64,000 nt of DNA from Lolium rigidum (Eukaryota; Streptophyta; Magnoliopsida; Poales; Poaceae), in NCBI RefSeq assembly GCF_022539505.1, contig NW_025899911.1, positions 62,001-126,000 of the forward strand, read 5' to 3'. Position numbers and translations under genes: made by a program. This document shows, piece after piece, positions 46,269-58,363 of this stretch; position 1 is the stretch's first letter; each line of letters begins with the position of its first letter. The notes beneath the pieces were generated by a model, which worked only from the letters and a program-made list of their open reading frames with translations, searched no databases and was not told the origin of the DNA.

Positions 46269-47953
46269 GTGACTCTTGACAATACCTCGTCTCGTGCTTC
46301 GTCAAGTGCATCCACATCATCTTCCAATGCCTTTCTCGAGGTTTCTTCATCAAACTCCACCACTCTCGGGGAGTTATGTTCTATCTCTATTGGTAGCACT
46401 GCCTCAGCTCCATGAACCAGAAAAAACGGAGTTTCTTGTGTCGTTGTATTGGGCGTCGTCCGTATACTCCATAGCATGCTAGGCAACTCCTCCGGCCATG
46501 TGTGTCGAGCTTTTTCCAATGGTGCTAACAGGCGCTTCTTGATGCCGTTGCAGATGATGCTGTTTGCTTTCTCGACTTGACCATTGGTTTGCGGGTGCGC
46601 AACTGACGCAAAATGTAACTTGATGCCTACCTCTGCGCAATATGCCTTGAATTCCTTGGAGGTAAAATTGCTGCCATTGTCTGTGATGATGCTATAAGGA
46701 ACTCCAAACCGGAAAACGATACCTTTGATGAACTTGACCGCTGATGCTGCGTCTGGCGAGTTTATCGGTTTTGCCTCAACCCACTTGGTAAACTTGTCGA
46801 CAGCTACGAGCATATACTCGTATCCTCCTGGCCACGCCTTATGCAATTTTCGTACCATATCGAGACCCCATTGAGCAAAGGGCCACGACAATGGCATTGG
46901 CATCAGCTCTGCTGCCGGAGAATGAGGTTTTGCGGCAAACCTTTGGCACGCGTCACACGTACGCACTATGTTCTTTGCATCTTCAATTGCTGTTAGCCAG
47001 TAGAACCCTGCTCTGAAAACTTTGGCCGCAATAGCTCGACTGCTTGCGTGGTGTCTGCACACTCCTTCATGCACATCTTTTAAGAGTACTCGACCTTCTT
47101 CGGGCGTCACGCATCGCTGCAAAACTCCCGATATACTTTGCTTATAAAGCTCGCCCTTAACCACAGTGAAGGCTTTAGATCGTCGAATAACTCGCCTTGC
47201 TTCTACTGGATCTTCGGGTATTTCTTTCCTTGAAATATATGCGACATAGACCTGCATCCAAGGAACTTGCACCACCATCACCTCATGTGATTCTTCTTCA
47301 TCTCCCGATGTACTTGCCTCTATTGCTGCTGGAGCCCCCGTGCCTTTCTCAACTTTTTCCTTTTTCTTTGACTGTTTCCTTGCCTTAGTAGACCTTTCAC
47401 TTATCTCCTCCCAAAATACTCCGGGTGGTATTGCTAAACACTGTGACCCGATATTTGCCAGAACGTCAGCTTCGTCATTGCTAAGTCTGCTGATATGGTT
47501 CACTTCACACCCATCAAAGAGCTTCTCGAGTTCATTGTATACCTCTTTGTATGCTATCATACTGTCATTGATTGCGTCGCATTGATTCATCACTTGTTGA
47601 GCCACCAATTGGGAGTCGCCGAATATTTTTAATCGGGTCGCACCACAAGCTTTCGCCATCTTCATCCCATGTATCAGTGCTTCATATTCTGCCTCGTTAT
47701 TAGACGCGTTAGGAAACGTCATCCGCAGTACATACTTCAACTTGTCTCCTTGAGGTGAAACTAGTATCACGCCTGCTCCAGCTCCTTCTAACCTCTTGGA
47801 CCCGTCGAAGTTCATAGTCCAGGTTCTCGATAAATCAGGAGGTCCCGTATTTTGCATCTCCATCCACTCTGCGACGAAGTCTGGTAAGATCTGCGACTTT
47901 ATTGCTTTTCTTTTTTCATACTGATGTCCCGAGGGGAAGTCTCTATTCCCCAA
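46269..47953 (-). pseudogene. pol: Second RNase H and integrase of element F
   Basis: This is the end of the Tat-type Pol. Residues about 40-190 are an archaeal-like RNase H (MNFDGSKRLEGAGAGVIL, NNEAEYEALIHGM, FGDSQLVAQQV), then an acidic and lysine-rich linker. Integrase follows with an HHCC finger (CRHHASSRAIA, TCDACQRFA) and a DDE core: WGLDMV, SIITDNGSNFTS, HPQTNGQVEKAN. The integrase ends at SRVT, where solo LTR E enters; the apparent last codons come from the LTR. This segment has no internal stop in about 560 codons, so damage here is mainly the insertion. Confidence 0.92.
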
Positions 47954-49480
47954 AGGGAGACACGGCCCGTAGCTTCCGGGTTATTTAGTATGTTTGATAA
48001 TGGTGCCTCGTTAACCACTATTATCGGATGTGCCGAGAAATAATGTCGCAACTTTCTTGCTGTTGTAAACACTCCATATGCCAGCTTCTGATAATGCGGG
48101 TATCGCTGTTTTGAAGGCGATAAAACGTCACTGATGAAATATACCGGCCTTTGCACTCCATGAAGTTTCCCTTCTTATTCTCGCTCAACCACAAGTGCCG
48201 TGCTGACCACCTGAGGTGTGGCCGCGATATATAACAGAAGAGGTTCTTTTTCCTTTGGCGCCACCAATATTGGTGGTGTCGAGATTGTGCGATTGAGATC
48301 CTCAAAATCTCTGTCCGCTTCTTCGTTCCACTCGAACTTTTCTCCCTGCTTGATCAAGGTGTAAAACGGCAACGCCTTTTCTCCTAGCCTGGCGACGAAT
48401 CTACTTAAAGCTGCAACTCGCCCAGTTAACTGTTGTATCTCCTTTAAATTTGTTGGCTTCCGCATCGTCATGATGGCTTGAATTTTCTCCGGGTTAGCCT
48501 CGATTCCTCTTGCTGACACCAGAAACCCGAGAAGTTCTCCCGCAGGAACGCCGAAAGAGCACTTCGTCGGATTCAGCTTGAGGCAGAACTTGTCGAGGTT
48601 GTCAAAAGTTTCCTTGAGATCATCGATCAACGTTGACCCCTTCTTTGTTGTTATGACGACATCGTCAATGTACACTTGAACGTTCTTGCCAATCTGTGTG
48701 GCAAGGCACTTTTGCATCATCCGCTGATATGTTGTTCCCGCGTTTTTCAACCCGAAGGGCATTGTTCTATAGGAGAACACGCCATAGGGTGTTATGAAAG
48801 CTGTTTTGACCTCATCCTCTTCTTTCAGTCGAATCTGGTTGTAACCAGAATATGCATCCAAGAAGGAAAGACGTTCGCAGCCTGCCGTGGAATCGATAAT
48901 TTGATCGATCCTTGGGAGGGGGAAGTGATCCTTGGGACAGTGTTTATTGAGACACGTGAAGTCGACGCACATGCGAAGGACCTCTGTGTTTTTCTTCAGG
49001 ACCAGCACTGGATTTGCTACCCAAGTGGCCTCTGTGTGTATCTCTTTGATAAATCCAGCTTCTCTGAGTCGATTAATTTCCGACAGCATAGCTTTGCGGC
49101 TTGGTTTCGAAAAACGCCGCAGAGGTTGTCTGATTGGCCTGGCCAATGGATCCAAGTTAAGGGGGTGCTCGGCAAGTTCCCTGGGTACTCCTGGCATGTC
49201 AGCTGGACACCATGCGAAGATTTCCTAGCACTCACGGAGGAACTCAACGAGCGCGCTTTCCTATGCAAGGTCCATGTTTGTGGTGATAGCTGTCGTTTTC
49301 TTGGGATCTGTCGGGTGTATCTGCACTTCCTTCGAGTTCTTGGTGGTATCAAAGGTTGGTTCCTTGAGCGGCCTCCCTACATCTGGCAACACGTCGTAGT
49401 CAGTTGTCAGTTTGACGCCAGATATTCTGCTTGCATCCCGAAAGTTTCTGACAGCCGATGAAAATCCTTGTCGCAATTAT
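47899..49480 (-). pseudogene. pol: Reverse transcriptase and RNase H of element F
   Basis: RT covers about 49290-48500 (RFSKPSRKAMLSEINRLREAG, VLKKNTEVLRMCVDF, YSGYNQI, and the catalytic YIDDVVITTK near 48660). RNase H continues toward 47900 (ILVAPKEKEPLLLYIA, RPVYFISDVLSPSKQRYPHYQKL). A frameshift near 49440 separates RT from protease, and another break near 48175 (VVERE then stop) separates the first half of RNase H from its second half at 48156-47899. The frame after 47953 is the second RNase H. The element is therefore not coding-competent. Confidence 0.9.
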
Positions 49481-49991
49481 CCGCTAGTGTGAAGCTTCCT
49501 TTTACTGTAATCGGGCCCTTAGGTCCAGGGAGCCTCCACAACAAGTATGTGTAGTGTGGTACCGCCATGAATCTGGCATATGCGGGTCGTCCTAGCAAAG
49601 CATGATATTGTGATGGAAAATCCACAACTTCAAACTCCAACTTCTCTCTTCTATAATTTTCTCGGGTTCCGAATTGAACATCGAGATTGATCTTTCCCAA
49701 TGGGGAACTTGGCTTATCAGGTGTGATACCATGGAACCGCGTGTCGGTTGGTGTTTGATTCGCCAATGATATGTTCATCTTCCTCAATGTATCTTCATAC
49801 ATGAGGTTTAAGCTGCCGCCTCCATCTATAAACACCCGAGAGACGTCGAATCCTGCAAATACCGCCGACAAAATCAAAGTTGACTGCCCTGGTCGAGGAA
49901 CTTGCTGCGGGTGGTCCGCTATAGTGAAGCCAATGTCCTGTCCCGACCAATTCAGGTACTCAACTGTTGGAGGAGGCATTTTTTCAGCCAT
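49407..49991 (-). pseudogene. pro: Protease of element F
   Basis: This is a Tat-type aspartic protease region. The motif FIDGGGSLNLMYEDTL holds the active site, with DGGGS in place of the usual D(S/T)G(A/S)S, and ALLGRPAYARFM is the second signature. It lies in the same frame as gag, separated by a TAG/TAA near 50043. The frame breaks at 49407, just before RT. Confidence 0.85.
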
Positions 49992-50042
49992 AAAAACTTG
50001 CCGAGAAATTACTTTTTGAGCTCTATTGGATGGCCTGCCCTT

Positions 50043-52439
50043 CTAAATCATCGAGACCTCTCCATTGGTGTTGATATAAGGACCGTGCATTGGAGCTGCC
50101 GCTATTCGTAGCTGGTGTCGATTTTCATCCGTGATTACGGGAGGAGGTGGCAGGTGGATCTCACTCCTTGGCCCCTGGGGGTTTCTATTTGCTGCATGTG
50201 CGTTGACATGCCCTGCGTACCTATTCAGTACTTGGAAAGTTCGACAGTCCTTCTGCAAATGTCCCGACTGTCTCTTCCCGTTGTTGTCGAGGTAGAAGTG
50301 CATTTGGCATGGTCTGTTCATCATATCTTCGGGAGATATATACGGCCTCTGGAACCTTGGACCATTATTTTGCCTATTAGGACGAGGACCATCCCTGTAA
50401 TCGCTACGGTTCTCACCGCTCTTTTGAGAATCATCTCGACTGTTTCCTCCATTATTTCCTCGGAAGCCGGCCGATACTTGGCCGGGACCGTCATAATCCG
50501 AAAACTGGCGAGAAAAACACCGTCTATTTTGAATGTTTCTATTACGATCGTCCTTAGGCGACCTATGTCGCTTGTTGTTGACAACATCCTCTCCATCTGC
50601 CCAGCGATTCGCTATTTCCATGAGTGCTGCTATTGTTTTTGGATTAGTCCTTCCCAAGTCCTCGATGAAATCCTTTCTTCGGATCCCAGCAACAAAAGCA
50701 TCTATCGCCCTCTCGTCAGATATGTTTTCTGCCGAGTTTTTGATAATGTTCCACCTCTGGATGTATGCCCTCATCGACTCATCATACTTCTGTCGACAGG
50801 ATCTCAATTGCTCTATTGACGCAGGTTTCTTGCATGTGGACAAGAAGTTTTTCACGAACATATCCTCGAAGGTCTCCCAGCTGTCGATAGATCCAGGTGG
50901 TAGCTTTTTAATCCATGATCAAGCTGCCCCACTTAAGTATACTTGGATGCTTTGCATGGCCGTTGCCTTGGTTCCACCCGTCAGTTTTACTGTCTCCAGG
51001 TAATCAACCAACCAATCCTCGGGATATTGCAACCCGTCGAATTTCTTATAACTGTCAGGCAACTTGAATTCAGACGGGACTCGTGTTTTATGGACTCGTC
51101 GAGTGAAACAGGGGAGCCCGCACAAATCTTCATCATCTACCTTAGGTGACTGCCGACGTTCCCTCCTTTCTTGTCGTTCCCTGTCGACCCGCGCCTGCGT
51201 CGCTGTATCTCTTGCCGACGTTCTTGGGGGGTCTTGTACTGCCGCTGTAGGTCGTGGACTATTTTGTCTTGCTGCTCCTTCGGGAGGTGTGCTAGTACTT
51301 GCAAACGCTGTTCCCATGACTCCAACTCCTGCCATGGCCATGTTATATAATGCCTCTCTTGGATCTCCAGCTGGTGGCCTACTCGCCAGTATGTATGCAT
51401 GTGTCGCCATATATCCTGCCTCTGTTGTTTTGGGGATTATGTTTCCTCTCGTGTCGATCAACATAAAAGACATGTCGAGGTTCTGGATCAGATGATCCCT
51501 CTCACCTTCAGGTATGTTCTGCATCCGAGATCTTCCCCTGTTGCGGGCGTCTCTGTGATTATCCCCCGAAGTTCCTGATTGTCGACTCAACTCAGCTCTT
51601 CGCCTGCTTGACGCGGAAGCGGCGGCTCTCCTCTTTTCAAGTTCAATTCTCTGTTTTTCGAGTTCTCATCCAACACGGGCGAGTTTATATTGGTACGCCT
51701 GCAACTCTTCATCTGTTGCAGTTGTATTCATCGGCTCTGTGCCGTTCATGGCTTTTGCCGCTCTGTCCCAAGCTACTTGCGGGAGTTGCACCAACTGTCG
51801 CGTTGCGGGCCCGACGTATTTGGTGCCTAAATCTCGCATAAGGTCAGCGGGATCGACGTATGGGTTTCCCAAATCATCGAAAGCCTCTGACGTCTCCGGC
51901 TCTGCTCGGCTTGCCTCCCCAATTACGTAAACTTGATGGTATGTTGAAGTTTGATTTTCACCGGAATTGGTGACACCGTCGTACAGATCGGCGAAGACCT
52001 TCCGAATAGAAGTGGATCGGTCGATGAAGTCGAAAGTATCGACATTGTCTGAATCGCTGCTTATATTTGAGTCCGCAGACGACCCGAAGGACATGTTGCT
52101 GAAAATCTTGACGATCTTTCCGCTTGAAGCGGGCTTGGTGAGGATTGTCGACGAGATCTCTTCATCACCGGACTCGAACGATGACACCGATCCCGAGGAA
52201 TCGGAATCGACTGCGACCGATCTCGACGAATCCAGTATCGCGAGACGATGAGACCCCTCCTTCCCGACGCGGAAGTGGAACCTTCCGAATGTCATGTCCA
52301 TGGGCTCCTCCAGATACGCATATGCATCCACACGGGAGGGCGGGTGAGGAACAAAATCGACTAGAACAGTTTCGATCTGTTTACCTTGATCCATTGCGTT
52401 GCTTGCCACCGAAGATGTCGACGATGTTGAACGTTCCAT
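50043..52439 (-). pseudogene. gag: Gag of element F
   Basis: This is the structural protein of the Tat-type element, starting at MERSTSSTSSVASNAMDQ (52439). The first 260 residues are serine- and acid-rich with no domain I know. A basic RERQERRERR stretch precedes the capsid part (SEFKLPDSYKKFDGLQYPEDWLVDYL, TFEDMFVKNFLSTCKKP, SMRAYIQRWN, NRWADGEDV). The frame continues across stops near 51666 and at 50919; the latter is a TGA where related elements have Arg (CGA). I see no intact CCHC knuckle. It ends at 50043. Length, about 800 codons, fits Tat elements. Confidence 0.87.
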
Positions 52440-52465
52440 CGAGATCAGCTCCTTGTCGCCTCTAA

Positions 52466-52483
52466 TCCCCACAGACGGCGCCA
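52466..52483 (-). promoter_or_regulatory. Primer binding site of element F
   Basis: On the - strand TGGCGCCGTCTGTGGGGA lies two bases after the LTR end. This site is typical of Tat-lineage elements. Which tRNA it pairs with I cannot state with certainty. Confidence 0.8.
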
Positions 52484-52485
52484 AT

Positions 52486-52877
52486 TGACAAGGTATCAAC
52501 TTGTTAATGTCTACAAGTTGTAGACTATGGTTTTGTTGGAAGTAGAGGGCAAGTAGATCTTGAAGGTTTCAGCCGGAAAAGTACTCGACTGCTATGAAAA
52601 CTAGGGTTGCGTGAACAATGATTCGATCCTTTCTTTGTCCCTCGACTCCCCCTTATATAGGAGGCGGAGCCGAGGGTTTCGTGATACACAAGTTACAAAG
52701 TCCGGGACACTCTTTGAGTTCGTCCCGTAATAGTTTACAAGTCATTATTCCTAATACAACTCTATATTTCCAAACTACTTCATAACTGGGCTTCCGGGCT
52801 TCATAAACTTCGGGTCGTGGGCCTTCATTAAACCCCGGGTACCTTCTTCGGCAGGCCCATTGGGGATGCCTATGTCA
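52486..52877 (-). repeat. 5' LTR of element F, 392 bp
   Basis: On the - strand it runs from TGACATAGGCATCC to AAGTTGATACCTTGTCA, with TG...CA ends. A possible TATA (TATATAAGGGGG on the - strand, near 52655) lies in the middle. It contains the palindrome GTCTACAAGTTGTAGAC near 52510. No second copy of this LTR is in the window. Confidence 0.87.
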
Positions 52878-54770
52878 CCAATGTTCTTCTCTAACAAAAA
52901 TGTATACTCAAACTATTTTGCATGGGTAATCTCCTTCATTTCAGACAAGATGAACATGCATAGCAACCCACATGATATTCAGCGGCAAAGCACACTGAGG
53001 TGTCCCCACTATTTCAATGGTTATCACACAACAAGCAACTTAAAAGAGCTACGGTTACACAAGGAACACACGCTAGGCACAATAGTCATTTTTGACTACT
53101 TTCCCATGAGCAACAAAAATATAATACTTTGAAATTTAAAGGTAGCACATGAGCAAACTACTATGGAATGGCAATGAAATACCACATATAGGTAGATATG
53201 GTGGACACTTTGGCATATTTGGTTTTTGGTGGTTGGATGCATGAATAAAATACTTACACAAATGGAGGCTAGAAAAAGACCGGGTGCGACCAACTAAGAG
53301 AGCATAATGGCCATAATCATGCACAAAGACAAAATATATTAATCAAAGCATAAAGTGATACACAAGTTGCAAACTAAATGATCATAGAGGTAATAATTGA
53401 CTGGAATGTAGTCATAACATGTGCCAAGTTGAACCAAATAAAAACATTCGCAGGAGAATATATACCAGAATATTATGCTTTTCTATTTTATGCTAAAAGC
53501 AATGCATGAAACCTTCAATGGCACACTAAACACTCTCAGTATTTGAGACTAATCATAATGAAAACATAATTAACAAGCTCATCATGAGAATAACATCTAG
53601 CAAGATATGCAAAAATAACTATGCCACAGTCTAAAAATGCTTCCATTTGCATCACATACACATAAAGCCTTTTTTCATGCTTCCAACGCCAACCAAATGA
53701 AACTAAACAACTCTCATATATGAAAAACAAGTAAATGTACAGAGAGCTATTGATACATAAATAAATATAAAAGTGGAGCGTGTCTCTCTCCAACGCAAAA
53801 TGCATAACAGTGGAGCGTGTATCACTCCAAAATAAACATGAATGATGGGATCCAACTTTATTGAAAGTAAACACACATAAAAAGTAAAGACGCTCCAAGG
53901 ATAACACATATCACATGAAGGAATACAAATATAGCGTGTTGAAAAATGACCTGGTGCTTTTTGTTGATGAAGAGGGGATGCCTTGGGCATCCCCAAGCTT
54001 TGACGCTTGTACTTTTTAGATATTTCTTGGGGGGTCCAGGGGACATCCCCAAGCTTGAGCTCTTTTCCATGCTTCATCTTATTGCATCATTCTTCTCTCC
54101 CTACACTTGAAAACTTCCTTCACAAAAAATTCAGCACAATTGATTAGCAACATTAGTGCAAATAAAAATATATCAAACCAGCAAGGCTTCAATAATGGCA
54201 CATATCAAACACTCATTTTAACATATGCTACTGTAGCTACTTCTTCCCAAAGCTATTTTTTCCAAAAGAACTCAAAAAGACAAAGCATAAGACGCAAATG
54301 CAAAACATGGCAGAAATCTGTCAAAACAGACCAGCAGGAGCGAGATCGAAATTAAAGAAATAGTTCTGTTGCTCAAATCGAAAAATGCTAAACTAACGAA
54401 AGTTATCTAACATACCGGGGCATAAGCACAAACATTTGCAGCTCAATAACGTTCTGGCGATTTTTAAGAACTTTTTTCGTGACCAGCACAGAATCTGTTT
54501 CAGAATTGCAAATACCCCAAACACTGATTTCTTTCTATTAGAGGCTACCCTTGGCACAAAAACGAAACTAAAAACGATAAGGATAGGTTATTACAGTAGC
54601 AATAACTTCCAAGACTCAACAAAGCAAAAATAACAGAAATAAAACATGGGTTGTCTCCCATAAGTGCTTTTCTTTAACGCCTTTGAGCTAGGCGCAGAAA
54701 GGGTGCAAATCAAGTATTGTCAAGAGAGAAATCATTAAGATCGGGAATGAAAGTAGTTTCAACCTGGGGC
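52878..54770 (-). other. Non-coding tail of Athila-type element G
   Basis: No gene. It aligns with the tails of B and C (for example CCAATGTTCTTCTCTAAC at 52878 and the palindrome GGGGATGCC...GGCATCCCC at 53974-53994). It is cut at the left by insertion of element F, and at the right it joins LTR sequence at about 54771 without gag or PBS, so an internal deletion is implied. Confidence 0.8.
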
Positions 54771-55727
54771 TGTAAATTAAACAATGAAACTACCCTTGAA
54801 TAGAACACTGTTGTTTTCTCCCTAGTAGCAACATCACATCTACAACGTAGAGAACAAGGTCACTTCCCATGGTTAAATAGAGGCATGAACCCACTATCGA
54901 GCATAAATACTCCCTCTTGGAGTCACTAGCATCTACTTGGCCAGAGCATCTACTAGAAACGGAGAGCATGCAAGATCATAATAACATAATACATAATCTC
55001 AACCAAAGCAATCTCTCTATAAATCGGATCCACATCAAACCAACATGTAGTAATTACAAATAGATGATCTTGATCATGTTAGGCAGCTCACAAGATCTAT
55101 ACATGAAGCACAACAAGGAGAGGACAGCCATCTAGCTACTTCTATGGACCCATGGTACCGTGGAGAACTACTCACGCATCATCTCGAATGAAGACATGGC
55201 GATGTAGAGGCCTCCGGCGGTGATTTCCCTCTCCGGCAGGGTGCCGGGATGGACTGCAGAACCCTCCCGAACTAGGGTTTCGGTTGACGGCGGCGTCGGA
55301 ACTTTTCGTGGATGGAGGCTCTCGTCCCCGGGGTTTTCCCGATACGAGGAATAAATAGGCGGAAGGGCGGAGCACACGAGGCGACGAGGCGCCAGTACAT
55401 GGGCCAGGCGCGACCAAGGGTGGGGCCGCGCCTGCCCTATGTACTGCCACGTGGCAGCTCTCTTGCGCGTGTCCTTCTGGCTCCGTCTTCGTACCGAAAA
55501 AATAAGACTCTGGGCTTTTGTTTCGTCCAATTCCGATAAACTTTCATGTAAAACTTTTCTGAAACACAAAAAACAGCAGAAAACAGGAACAGACACTGCG
55601 GCACTGCGTTAATAGGTTAGTCCGAGAAAATGCTAAAAAGTGTGGAAAAGTGCACATAAAGCATATAAGAATTGTAACAAAACAAGCATGGATCATCAAA
55701 AATTATAGATACGTTTGGGACGTATCA
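54771..55727 (-). repeat. LTR unit G1, inner end missing
   Basis: The block starts TGTAAATTAAACAATGAAACTAC, which matches the middle of unit G2 near 56302, and ends GACGTATCA at 55727. It is thus the right two-thirds of an LTR. Open frames such as 55168-55596 are LTR sequence. Confidence 0.85.
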
Positions 55728-57260
55728 GAAGGTATGATGAGCACAGCAGGAAGTTTTCCCTCAGTAAGAAACCAAGGTTTATCGACTAGTAGGAGAAAAA
55801 GTTCTCTCCTGAGGTGTTGCGAACCAACTCGTGGCAGGGTGCACTGCCGGCGTCAGCAACAACGTGGAGACCTACACACAAACAACCAAGAACTTTGTCC
55901 CCAACTTTCAGCGAGGTTCTCAAGCTCACTGGTTTTGCTGAAAATAAAGGATTAAACGAACCTTGTGGAAGAAGAATTGTTTGCAGAGAACAGAACAGGA
56001 AAATGCCGTAGAAGATTGCAATTAAAAGAAGAAGGACCGGGGTCCACAGTTCACTAGAGGCGCCTCCCCAATAAAATAAATATGCTGGGTAAACAAATTA
56101 CAGATGGGCAATTGACAAATAGAGATTCTACGCTAATGGTTGGTGCAGAATACATGCTATGAAAGTATGCGTGCATTACAACAATATACATAGACCGTAA
56201 TCCAACTGCATCTTTGACTAATAATCCACCTTCAGGATTGCATCCGCGACACCCTCCAAGATTAAGTTGCAAGCAACGGACTATCGCTTTAAGCAATGTG
56301 TGTAAAGTAAACGATGAAACTACCCTTGAATAGAACACCGCTATTTTCTCCCTAGTAGCAACACAGACATCTACAACCGTAGAGAACAAGGTCACTTTCC
56401 ATGGTTAAATAGAGGCATGAACCCACTATCGAGCATAAATACTCCCTCTTGGAGTCGCTAGCATCTACTTGGCCAGAGCATCTACTAGAAACGGAGAGCA
56501 TGCAAGATCATAATAACATAATACATAATCTCAACCAAAGCAATCTCTCTATAAATCGGATCCACATCAAACCAACATGTAGCAATTACAAATAGATGAT
56601 CTTGATCATGTTAGGCAGCTCACAAGATCTATACATGAAGCACAACAAGGATAGGACAGCCATCTAGCTACTGCTATGGACCCATGGTCCCGTGGAGAAC
56701 TATTCACGCATCACCTCGGATGAAGACATGGCGATGTAGAGGCCTCCGACGGTGATTTCCCTCTCCGGCAGGGTGCCGGGATGGACTGCAGAACCCTCCC
56801 GAACTAGGGTTTCAGTTGACGGCGGCGTCAGAACTTTTCGTGGATGGAGGCTCTCATCCCCGGGGTTTTCCTGATACGAGGAATAAATAGGCGGAAGGGC
56901 GGAGCAAACAAGGCGACCAGGCGCCAATACATGGGCCAGGCGCGGCCAAGGGTGGGGCCGCACCTGCCCTATGTATTGCCACGTGGCAGCTCTCCTGCGC
57001 GTGTCCTTATGGCTCCGTCTTTGTACCGGAAAAATAAGACTCTGGGCTTTTGTTTCGTCCAATTCCGAGAAACTTTCATGTACAACTTTTCTGAAACACA
57101 AAAACAGCAGAAAACAGTGAACCGGCACTGCGGCACCGTGTTAATAGGTTAGTCCCGTAAAATGCTAAAAAGTGTGGAAAAGTGCACATAAAACATATAT
57201 AAGAATTGTAACAAAACAAGCATGGAGCATCAAAAATTGTAGATACGTTTGGGACATATC
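55728..57260 (-). repeat. LTR unit G2, full length
   Basis: A complete LTR of about 1533 bases, from GAAGGTATGATGAGC to GGGACATATC. It follows G1 and precedes G3 head to tail with no internal sequence between them. The expected terminal TG and CA are each short by one base at the junctions. Confidence 0.85.
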
Positions 57261-58363
57261 TGAAGGTATGATGAGCACAGCAGGAAGTTTTCCCTCAGTA
57301 AGAAACCAAGGTTTATCGACCATTAGGAGAAAAACGTTCTATCCCGAGGTGTTGCGAACCAACTCGTGGTAGGGCGCACTGCCGGCGTCGACAAGCAACG
57401 TGGAGACCTCCACACAAACAACCAAGTACTTTGTCCCCAGCTTTCGGCCGAGGTTGTCAAGCTCACCGGTTTTGCTGAAAACAAAGGATTAAACGAACCG
57501 TGTGGAAGAAGAATTTTTTGCAGAGAATCGTAACAGGAAAATGCTATAGAAGATTGCAATTAAAAGAAGAAGGACCGGGGTCCACGAGCTCACTAGAGGC
57601 ACCTCCCAAATAAAATAAATATGCTGGGTAAACAAATTACAGATGGGAAATTGACAAACAGAGATTCTACGCTAATGGTTGGTGCAGAATACATGCTATG
57701 AAAGTATGCGGGCATTACAACAATATACATAGACCGTAATCCAATTTCATCTATGACTAATAATCCACCATTAGGATTGCATCAGTGACACCCGCCAGTA
57801 TTAAGTTGCAAGCAACGGGCTATCACTTTAAGCATTGTGTGTAAAGTAAACGATGAAACTACCCATGAATAGAACACCGCTGTTTTCTCCCTAGTAGCAA
57901 CAACACATCTACAACGGAAGAGAACAAGGTCACTTCCCATGGTTAAATAGAGGCATGAACCCACTATCGAGCATAAATACTCCCTCTTGGAGTCGCTAGC
58001 ATCTATTTGGCCAGAGCATCTACTAAAAACGGAGAGCTTGCAAGATCATAATAACATAATACATAATCTCAACCAAAGCAATCTCTCTATAAATCGGATT
58101 CACATCAAACCAACATGTAGCAATTACAAATAGATGATCTTGATCATGTTAGGCAGCTCACAAGATCTATACATGAAGCACAACAAGGAGAGGACAGCCA
58201 TCTAGCTACTGCTATGGAACCATGGTCCCGTGGAGGACTACTCACGCATCACCTCGGATGAAGACATGGCGATGTAAAGGCCTTCGGCGGTGATTTCCCT
58301 CTCCGGCAGGGTGCCGGGATGGACTGCAGAACCCTCCCGAACTAGGGTTTCAGTTGACGGCAG
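57261..58363 (-). repeat. LTR unit G3, truncated by LTR H
   Basis: Starts TGAAGGTATGATGAGC and aligns with G2 until CAGTTGACGGC near 58361, where the Tekay-type LTR H begins. About 430 bases of the unit are missing. Confidence 0.85.

Larger units (their letters stand above)
46269..52877 (-). mobile_element. Tat-type Gypsy element F (main part)
   Basis: On the - strand from the right: 5' LTR 52877-52486, PBS 52483-52466, gag, protease, RT, RNase H, archaeal-type second RNase H, integrase. The extra RNase H between RNase H and integrase marks the Tat/Ogre lineage. Integrase is cut by solo LTR E at 46269-46273 and resumes at 33086. The other LTR is missing; F's left side is fused to element D at 32240. 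The right flank CCAAT lies in the internal tail of element G. Confidence 0.88.

Noticed and set aside
48676..49461. 261-codon frame on the + strand
   Set aside because: It is the antisense shadow of the Tat reverse transcriptase.
50115..50819. 234-codon frame on the + strand
   Set aside because: Antisense shadow of Tat gag; no domain.
54771..58363. CRISPR-like or satellite array
   Set aside because: The repeat unit is 1.5 kb and is an LTR; there are no short direct repeats with spacers, and the genome is eukaryotic.
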